In this document: in pieces, positions 15,809-21,162 of the stretch
Layout: each line of letters starts with the position of its first letter
Numbering within the stretch: the stretch's first letter is position 1
Assembly (NCBI GenBank): GCA_049654905.1
Contig: JBASIS010000152.1
Coordinates: 1 to 21,162 of the forward strand
DNA from: M0108 sp049654905
GTDB taxonomy: Bacteria; Pseudomonadota; Gammaproteobacteria; Chromatiales; Chromatiaceae
DNA length: 21,162 nucleotides
Direction: 5' to 3'
The notes under the pieces: model-generated
The model's input: only the letters and a program-made list of their open reading frames with translations
Told to the model about the DNA's origin: nothing
The model's database searches: none
Made by a program: the position numbers and the translations under genes

Positions 15809-16536
15809 CAACCACAAATCAGAGCGACCTAACCCCACTGCGCGTGCTGGTCGTCGAGGACGAGACCGACCTCCGGGACGCCATGCTTGACTATCTCCGG
15901 CTCGAAGGGTGCCTGACCACCGGGGCCAGCCGCATCGCCGACTGCGCGGCCTGGCTGGCGCACCCGGACAGCGGGGTCATCGTGCTGGATCTCGGCTTGC
16001 CGGAAGGCGACGGGCTGACCGCCCTCGGGTCCCGCCTCGACCGGCGGCGGCACGCCCTGGTGCTAGCCACGGCGCGCGGACGCCTGGAGGACCGCATCCG
16101 GGGGTATGACGAGGGTGGCGACGTCTATCTGGTCAAGCCGGTGGACATGCGGGAATTGACCAGCGTGGTGCGCGGCCTGGCCAGCCGGCTCTCCCCACCC
16201 CCACCCGCCGCGCCCCATCGCCCCGGGGTCTGGACCCTGCATACCCTCAACTGGCGATTGACCGCGCCCAATGGGACCTCCTGCTCCCTGAGTCAATATG
16301 AAAGGCGTCTGCTGGTCCTGCTGGCCCGACGTCCCGGCGGCATCATGACCAGAATGGCCGTGCAGAAGGCCCTGAGCAAGGATGGGGTGCCTTACGACTC
16401 CCGCAGTCTGGAGGCACTGGTGCGCCGCCTGCGCAACAAGTGCATCCAGGAATTGGGGGTGCCGTTACCCCTGCAAACCGTCCATGGCGCCGGCTATGCC
16501 CTGGTCACCGAATTCAAGGTTATCGATTCGGGCTGA
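15805..16536 (+). CDS. OmpR/PhoB-type response regulator
   Basis: 243 residues. The receiver domain (about 12-125) has the acidic pair in VVEDE (Glu18/Asp19), phosphoacceptor Asp62 in VLDLGLPEGDG, Thr89 and Lys111 in LVKP, so it should be phosphorylated normally. After a Pro-rich linker (about 130-142) a winged-helix DNA-binding domain follows, with RSLEALVRRLRNK as recognition helix and a closing LQTVHGAGYAL wing. The ATG overlaps the kinase stop. Targets are unknown. The tandem repeats 2.5 kb upstream, in front of the macro-like gene, are a plausible autoregulatory site. The gene converges on lolD across 22 bp. Confidence 0.95.
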   Translation: MTTTNQSDLTPLRVLVVEDETDLRDAMLDYLRLEGCLTTGASRIADCAAWLAHPDSGVIVLDLGLPEGDGLTALGSRLDRRRHALVLATARGRLEDRIRGYDEGGDVYLVKPVDMRELTSVVRGLASRLSPPPPAAPHRPGVWTLHTLNWRLTAPNGTSCSLSQYERRLLVLLARRPGGIMTRMAVQKALSKDGVPYDSRSLEALVRRLRNKCIQELGVPLPLQTVHGAGYALVTEFKVIDSG

Positions 16537-16544
16537 GGGCATAA

Positions 16545-16559
16545 AGGCAGAGGCTGCCT
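16545..16559 (-). terminator. Weak hairpin between the convergent regulator and lolD genes
   Basis: GGCAG/CTGCC with a 3-nt loop; read on the minus strand it is followed by TTTAT. It could help end lolD transcripts, but the stem is short and the T run poor. Confidence 0.25.
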
Positions 16560-17257
16560 CAGGCGTCGCTCAGGATGCCATCGTCGATGCGCAGGACGCG
16601 GTCCATGCGGGCGGCGAGTTGGGGATCGTGGGTGACGATGACAAAGCTGGTACGGATCTCGGCGTTGAGTTGCAGCATCAGCTCATAGACCCGCTCGGCG
16701 GTATGACGATCGAGATTGCCGGTGGGTTCGTCGGCGAGGACGCAGGCGGGACGGGTGACCAGGGCGCGGGCGATGGCGGCGCGCTGACGCTCGCCGCCGG
16801 AGAGTTCGGCGGGCTTGTGCCGGCCGCGATGGCCCAGGCCCACCATGTCCAGCATTTCGGTAGCGCTGGCCCGGGCCTGGGCGGGCGTGGCGCCACCCAC
16901 TAGGAGGGGCATGGCGACGTTCTCCAGGGCGCTGAACTCGGGCAGGAGGTGGTGGAACTGATAGACGAAGCCGAGCTGGCGATTGCGCAGCCGGCCGCGC
17001 TCCCGCTCCGAGAGGCTGGATACGTCCCGGCCCCGCCAGAGGACCCGGCCCCGGGTGGCGCGGTCCAGACCGCCGAGGCAGTGCAGCAGGGTGCTCTTGC
17101 CGGAGCCGGAGACCCCGATCACCCCAATCCGCTCACCCGCCTGGATGCGCAGGTCGATGCCGCGCAGCACCTCCACCTCCTGGGGCCCCTGGTGGAAGGT
17201 CTTCACCAGCCCCTGGGCCTCGATCACCGCCACCTCCTCGGGCAGGACATCATTCAT
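16559..17257 (-). CDS. lolD: Lipoprotein-releasing ABC transporter ATPase LolD
   Basis: 232 residues, standard length. It powers extraction of outer-membrane lipoproteins from the inner membrane to LolA. Walker A is GVSGSGKST, the LolD-type Q loop is FVYQFHHLLPEFSALENV, the signature is LSGGERQR, and Walker B is VLADEPTGNLD with the following H-loop VTHD. Start at ATG 17257 overlaps the permease stop by 8 bp; a longer frame upstream is a shadow of the permease gene. It forms a complex with the permease encoded directly upstream. Confidence 0.95.
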   Translation of the reverse strand: MNDVLPEEVAVIEAQGLVKTFHQGPQEVEVLRGIDLRIQAGERIGVIGVSGSGKSTLLHCLGGLDRATRGRVLWRGRDVSSLSERERGRLRNRQLGFVYQFHHLLPEFSALENVAMPLLVGGATPAQARASATEMLDMVGLGHRGRHKPAELSGGERQRAAIARALVTRPACVLADEPTGNLDRHTAERVYELMLQLNAEIRTSFVIVTHDPQLAARMDRVLRIDDGILSDA

Positions 17258-18497
17258 AGCGCAGGGCCTCGGCCGGTTCGGTCCGCGAGGCGCGCCAGGC
17301 CGGATAAAGGGTGGCGAGGACGGACATGATAAAGGCGCCCAGCCCCACGGCCATGACGTCGGAACCATGGATGTCCGAAGGCATATTGCTGATGTAATAG
17401 ATGTTCGGGTCCAGGAAGTGGATATCGAACAGTTGCTCGATACCGGCGACGATGGCCTCGACATTGATCGCCAGCAGGATGCCACAGGCTACCCCGAGCA
17501 GGGTTCCGGCGACGCCAATGGCGGTGCCCTGGACCATGAAGATGCCCATGACCCGCGCCGGCGACAGCCCCAGGGTGCGCAGGATGGCGATATCGGCCTG
17601 CTTGTCCGTGACCACCATCACCAGGGTCGAGACGATATTGAAGGCGGCCACCGCCACGATCAGGAAGAGGATGATGCTCATCATCCGCTTCTCCGTGCTC
17701 AGGGCGGCGAAGAAGTTTTTATGATGCTGGGTCCAGTCGACGACCCGGTAAACCCCGCCCAGGTCGTAGGCGATATCCCGCGCCAGTTGGGGCGCCTCGA
17801 ACAGGCTGACGAGCTTGAGCCGCAGGCCCGTGACACTGTTGCCCAGGCTGGTGAGCTTGGTCGCGTCCTGGAGGTGGATGAATCCGGCGCCGCGGTCGTA
17901 ATCGGACATCCCGACGGCAAAGATACCGCTGACGGTAAAAGACTTGAGGCGGGGCATGATGCCGATGGGGGTGGCACTGACCTGGGGCGTCACGACCGTG
18001 ACCTTGTCGCCCAGACCCACCCCCAGCACTGCCGCCAGTTCCCGGCCCAGGACGATATTGAAGGAACCCGCCGCCAGGGAATCCACCTCGCCGCGGATCA
18101 TATCCTGGCGCAGTTCGGAGACCTGATCCTCCTCCACGGGCTCGATGCCGCGCACCAGGGCGCCGCTGACCTCGCCGCCATTGGCGAGCATGACCTGCAT
18201 CTCGATGAAGGGCGCGGCCCCCACCACGGCGGGATGCTCACGGACCCGGGGAAGCTGTTCCCGCCAGTCCGCCATGTTGCCCGTGGGTTCGGCCAGGGTG
18301 GCGTGGGAGGCCATGCCGAGAATGCGCTCCTGGATCTCCTTGTGAAAACCGTTCATCACCGACAGGACCACGATGAGGGCGACGATGCCCAGCATGATCC
18401 CCAGCATGGAGATGAGGGAAATGAAAGAGATGAAGTGGTTGCGCCGCTTAGCCCGCGTGTAGCGCAGGCCAATGAATAAGGGGAGGGGTCTAAACAT
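17250..18497 (-). CDS. Lipoprotein-releasing permease, LolC/LolE family
   Basis: 415 residues starting MFRPLPLFIGLRYTRAKRRN, the classic start of LolC/LolE. One membrane helix is near residues 25-50. A large periplasmic domain of about 210 residues follows, which in LolC docks LolA. Three more helices lie in the C-terminal FtsX-like domain, including IVSTLVMVVTDKQADIAILRTLG and the ending YPAWRASRTEPAEALRYE. No second permease gene lies beside lolD: the upstream neighbour is hynL. It may therefore act as a homodimer (LolF-like), or the partner lies elsewhere. A -10-like TTTAAT sits only 6 bases before the ATG and there is no Shine-Dalgarno sequence. Confidence 0.92.
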   Translation of the reverse strand: MFRPLPLFIGLRYTRAKRRNHFISFISLISMLGIMLGIVALIVVLSVMNGFHKEIQERILGMASHATLAEPTGNMADWREQLPRVREHPAVVGAAPFIEMQVMLANGGEVSGALVRGIEPVEEDQVSELRQDMIRGEVDSLAAGSFNIVLGRELAAVLGVGLGDKVTVVTPQVSATPIGIMPRLKSFTVSGIFAVGMSDYDRGAGFIHLQDATKLTSLGNSVTGLRLKLVSLFEAPQLARDIAYDLGGVYRVVDWTQHHKNFFAALSTEKRMMSIILFLIVAVAAFNIVSTLVMVVTDKQADIAILRTLGLSPARVMGIFMVQGTAIGVAGTLLGVACGILLAINVEAIVAGIEQLFDIHFLDPNIYYISNMPSDIHGSDVMAVGLGAFIMSVLATLYPAWRASRTEPAEALRYE

Positions 18498-18503
18498 GGG
18501 CGC

Positions 18504-18509
18504 ATTAAA
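18504..18509 (-). promoter_or_regulatory. Possible -10 element right at the lolC/E start
   Basis: TTTAAT on the minus strand, five of six bases to consensus, lies so close to the ATG at 18497 that transcription would start at or within one or two bases of the start codon, giving a leaderless mRNA. No good -35 box is visible. Chance occurrence is possible. Confidence 0.25.
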
Positions 18510-18559
18510 CCACAAACGGGGATGCCGCGCGGGCATCGGGTCGCCATTTCCGCCGCCCC

Positions 18560-18594
18560 ACGAAAACGGGCACCTGGGGTCTGGCCAGGTGCCC
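18560..18594 (-). terminator. Intrinsic terminator of the hydrogenase operon
   Basis: Perfect 10-bp inverted repeat GGGCACCTGG (18568-18577) / CCAGGTGCCC (18585-18594) with a 7-nt loop. On the minus strand it is followed by GTTTTCG, a short T run. It lies 31 bases after the hynL stop and separates that operon from the lol genes. Confidence 0.75.
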
Positions 18595-18625
18595 GCGGGT
18601 GGTGACCGAGGAAACAGGAATCGGG

Positions 18626-20368
18626 TCAGACGATCTGGATCTCGATCTGTTCGCCGGTATCGGGGTCGCTCACATGGACGGCGCAGGCAATGCAGGGATC
18701 GAAGGAGTGGATGGTGCGCTGGATCTCGATCGGCTGCTTCACGTTATGCACCTGGTGGTTGTCCTGGAGCGCCGCCTCGTAGGCACCGGGGATACCCTGG
18801 GGATCGCGGGGACCGGCGTTCCAGGTGGAGGGCACCACGGCCTGGTAGTTGGCGATCTTGCCGTTCTCGATGACGATCCAGTGACCCAGTCCACCCCGGG
18901 GGGCCTCCATGTAGCCGGCGCCCTGGCACTTTTTGGGCCAGGTGCTGGGGTCCCAGAGGGCATCGTTGAAGGTCTGGGTATCGCCAGACTTGATGTTGGC
19001 GATCAGGCTGTCGTACCAGACCTGCATCTGGTCGGCCAGGAGTTTAGTCTCCAGGGTGCGGGCGGCGGTCCGACCCAGGGTGGAGAAGAGGGCCCGGACC
19101 GGCACGTCGAGTTTGGTCAGGGTCATGTCCACCAGGTCCTTGGCCCGGAGGTGGAGGGGCGACTCGGGGCTGGCGTAGAGCATCAGCATGCGCGCCAGGG
19201 GTCCGACCTCCACCGAGTGGCCCTTCCAGCGCGGGGCCTTGAGCCAGGAATAGCCGTCCGCCACATCTAGCTGTTTGAAGGGGGGCTGGACACCGCCGCG
19301 GCCGTCGTAATCCAGCGCGGTCTCCCCGGCGTAGGGGTGCAGGCCCTTGTCCTTGCCGCCCTGGTAGTGATACCAGGAGTGAGAGATAAATTCCTCGATC
19401 TGGTCCGGGGCATCCAGGTCCACGGGATGGATCTGGCTGAGATCGCGATTGAGAATCACGCCGGGGGGGACCAGGAAGCTGGCGGGATCGTCCATGCCCT
19501 TGGCGGGAAAATCACCATAACAGAGGAAGTTGCCAAGGCCCTCGCCCCGACTGGCCCAATCCTTGTAGAAACCGGCGATGGCCAGGGTATCCGGCACATA
19601 GACCTGATCCACGAAGACCTTCATCTGATTGATGATGTTCTGGACCTGGGCCAGGCGGGCGGAATTGATGGCCGAGTCGGAGTTGAGGTCGATGGGCGAG
19701 GCCACGCCACCGACGACGACGTTGGGGTGCGGGTTGCGGCCACCGAAGATGGTGTGGAGCCGGGCCACGTCACGCTGCCAGGCCAGCGCCTCCAGGTAGT
19801 GGGCCACCGCCATGAGGTTGGCCTCGGGGGGCAGCTTGTAGGCCGGGTGGCCCCAGTAGCCATTGGCGAAGATGCCGAGTTGCCCGCTCTCGACCAGGCC
19901 CTTGACGCGCTTCTGGACATCGCTGAAATAGCCCGGCGAGGAATTCGGCCAGTTGCTCAGGCTCTGGGCCAGGGCGGAGGTCGCCTTGGGATCAGCGCTC
20001 AGGGCGCTGACCACGTCCACCCAATCCAGGGCATGCAAATGATAAAAGTGCATGACGTGGTCATGGATGAACTGGGCGCCGATCATGAGGTTACGGATGA
20101 TCTGGGCGTTGGGTGGGATCGGGTACTTGAGGGCCGCCTCCACGGACCGCACGGAGGCGAGACCATGCACCAGGGTGCAGACGCCGCAAATGCGCTGGGC
20201 AAAGGCCCAGGCATCCCGGGGATCGCGTCCGCGCAGTATGATTTCGAGGCCACGCACCATGGTGCCAGACGAGTAGGCCTGGGCGATGTTCTCGCCGTCC
20301 ATCTGGGCCTCGATGCGCAGGTGCCCTTCGATCCGGGTGATGGGATCGACGACGATGCGTTCGCTCAT
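18626..20368 (-). CDS. hynL: [NiFe]-hydrogenase large subunit (HynL/HupL type)
   Basis: 580 residues, full length. It carries the NiFe(CN)2CO active site. The N-terminal motif is RICGVCTLVH (59-68), with Cys61 and Cys64. The C-terminal motif is DPCIACAVH (557-565), with Cys559 and Cys562. The conserved RIEGH (12-16) is at the N-terminus. The 15 residues after His565 are the peptide removed by a maturation endopeptidase after Ni insertion. The start overlaps the isp2 stop by 4 bp. The isp2-hynL order is that of the hyn cluster of Thiocapsa roseopersicina (hynS-isp1-isp2-hynL), whose enzyme is stable and membrane-linked. No small subunit is in view because the window ends. Probable role is H2 uptake or reversible H2 turnover linked to membrane electron carriers. 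Confidence 0.96.
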   Translation of the reverse strand: MSERIVVDPITRIEGHLRIEAQMDGENIAQAYSSGTMVRGLEIILRGRDPRDAWAFAQRICGVCTLVHGLASVRSVEAALKYPIPPNAQIIRNLMIGAQFIHDHVMHFYHLHALDWVDVVSALSADPKATSALAQSLSNWPNSSPGYFSDVQKRVKGLVESGQLGIFANGYWGHPAYKLPPEANLMAVAHYLEALAWQRDVARLHTIFGGRNPHPNVVVGGVASPIDLNSDSAINSARLAQVQNIINQMKVFVDQVYVPDTLAIAGFYKDWASRGEGLGNFLCYGDFPAKGMDDPASFLVPPGVILNRDLSQIHPVDLDAPDQIEEFISHSWYHYQGGKDKGLHPYAGETALDYDGRGGVQPPFKQLDVADGYSWLKAPRWKGHSVEVGPLARMLMLYASPESPLHLRAKDLVDMTLTKLDVPVRALFSTLGRTAARTLETKLLADQMQVWYDSLIANIKSGDTQTFNDALWDPSTWPKKCQGAGYMEAPRGGLGHWIVIENGKIANYQAVVPSTWNAGPRDPQGIPGAYEAALQDNHQVHNVKQPIEIQRTIHSFDPCIACAVHVSDPDTGEQIEIQIV

Positions 20369-21162
20369 GTTCTATCTCCGTTCTTCTCTACCAGATGCTC
20401 GGCGATCATCTCGGTCAGGCCGACCACGGGGATGTCCATGTTGAACTCCTCCAGGCCCTCCTCAAGCTGGGTGCGGCAGGTGGCGCACATGGTCACCATA
20501 CGCTCCGGCGCGACCTCCTCGATCTGCGCCTTCTTCCGCTTGAAGGCGGTCATCTTGAGTTCCGCTGCGCGCTCGTTACTGCTCACGCCCCCGCCGGCGC
20601 CGCAGCACCACTGGTAGCGTCCGTGTTCCTTGAGATCGACGAAATTATCCGCGACCAGATCCATGAGGTTGCGCTGCTGCTGAATGACGCCGCTCTTGCG
20701 CGCCAGGTTGCAAGGATCATGCAGGGACAGGCGATCCATCTCCTTACCCTCCGTCTTGATCCGCCCAGAGGCGCGCAGTTCGTCCAGGACCTCGATGATG
20801 TGGAAGACCCGGAAGGGATAGGACATACCAATCAGGTTGGGCCCCTCCCAGCGCACCGCCGTGTAGGCATGACCACACTCGGGACTGATGACATTCTTGA
20901 CCTTGAGCTTGACCGCCGCATCCACGATGCGCTGCACCAGGGTGGCGGCTATATCCTTGTTGCCGATCTGGATGCCGGCATTGGTGGCCTCGTAGCAGTC
21001 GGTGCTCAGGGTCCAGGTTACGCCCGCGTGATCGAAGATCTTGGTGATGGCCTCCAGGTACTCGGGAAAGTTGATGATTTCCATGGAGGAAAGCATGACC
21101 AGATAGTCCGCGCCCTCGACGTCCACGGGAACCTGGAGCCCGGAACTGGCCTCCACATGGTC
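20365..21162 (-). CDS. isp2: Isp2-like, HdrD/DsrK-related iron-sulfur protein (5' part outside window)
   Basis: 265 residues up to the TGA at 20365-20367; the frame stays open at the window edge, so a GTG at 21156 is not the start. Two CCG-type cysteine domains of the heterodisulfide reductase HdrD/HdrB kind are visible. The first has STDCYEATNAG and SPECGHAYTA. The second has HDPCNLAR, CCGAGGG and MCATC, which can hold a special [4Fe-4S] cluster. The ferredoxin-type N-terminal half expected for Isp2 lies outside. In Thiocapsa, Isp1 (haem membrane protein) and Isp2 connect HynSL to membrane electron flow. Its overlap with hynL fits this. DsrK is an alternative paralogue but is not associated with hydrogenase genes. 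Confidence 0.9.
   Translation of the reverse strand, partial: DHVEASSGLQVPVDVEGADYLVMLSSMEIINFPEYLEAITKIFDHAGVTWTLSTDCYEATNAGIQIGNKDIAATLVQRIVDAAVKLKVKNVISPECGHAYTAVRWEGPNLIGMSYPFRVFHIIEVLDELRASGRIKTEGKEMDRLSLHDPCNLARKSGVIQQQRNLMDLVADNFVDLKEHGRYQWCCGAGGGVSSNERAAELKMTAFKRKKAQIEEVAPERMVTMCATCRTQLEEGLEEFNMDIPVVGLTEMIAEHLVEKNGDRT

Noticed and set aside
16983..18479. 498-codon plus-strand frame opposite lolD and lolC/E
   Set aside because: Product rich in Asp, His and Gln with no recognisable domain; mirror of conserved permease codons.

Overview
This is a GC-rich stretch from a gammaproteobacterial chromosome. The gene order rne // low-molecular-weight phosphatase - kdsB - ycaR - lpxK - exbD - exbB - comEC - lolD - lolC/E matches a block known from Pseudomonas and relatives. 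At the right edge an HdrD-like isp2 gene overlaps a [NiFe]-hydrogenase large subunit gene. That isp2-hynL arrangement is known from purple sulfur bacteria such as Thiocapsa, so a member of Chromatiaceae or a close relative is the best guess. This is inferred from gene content, not from a marker gene.

Layout. 1-1143 (+) is the disordered C-terminal part of a protein that is probably RNase E. It converges on a low-molecular-weight tyrosine phosphatase (1305-1793, -). The gap 1794-2258 holds a phosphatase promoter and, on the + strand, a probable small RNA that ends in a strong intrinsic terminator. Then, on the - strand, come osmC-like, a CNT nucleoside transporter and a WecA-like glycan initiator (2259-5114). 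Next is one long - strand train with stop/start overlaps at most junctions. In order of transcription it is comEC, exbB, exbD, msbA, lpxK, ycaR, kdsB and a YkgJ-like Cys-cluster gene (13070 down to 5274). Its core makes, modifies or flips lipid A and KDO, with ExbBD as an energy-transducing pair.

Between comEC and lolD sits an opposite-strand insertion (about 13300-16536, +). It encodes an unrecognised 355-residue protein with weak macrodomain-like features, a four-helix membrane histidine kinase and an OmpR/PhoB-type regulator. The upstream region has tandem 10-bp repeats placed over the -35 position of a candidate promoter, followed by two hairpins in the leader. This is the least explained and most interesting part of the window.

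On the far side are lolD and one lolC/E-type permease gene (16559-18497, -), the lipoprotein-release transporter. A hairpin terminator separates them from hynL and isp2 (18626-21162, -), the membrane-linked uptake or reversible hydrogenase.
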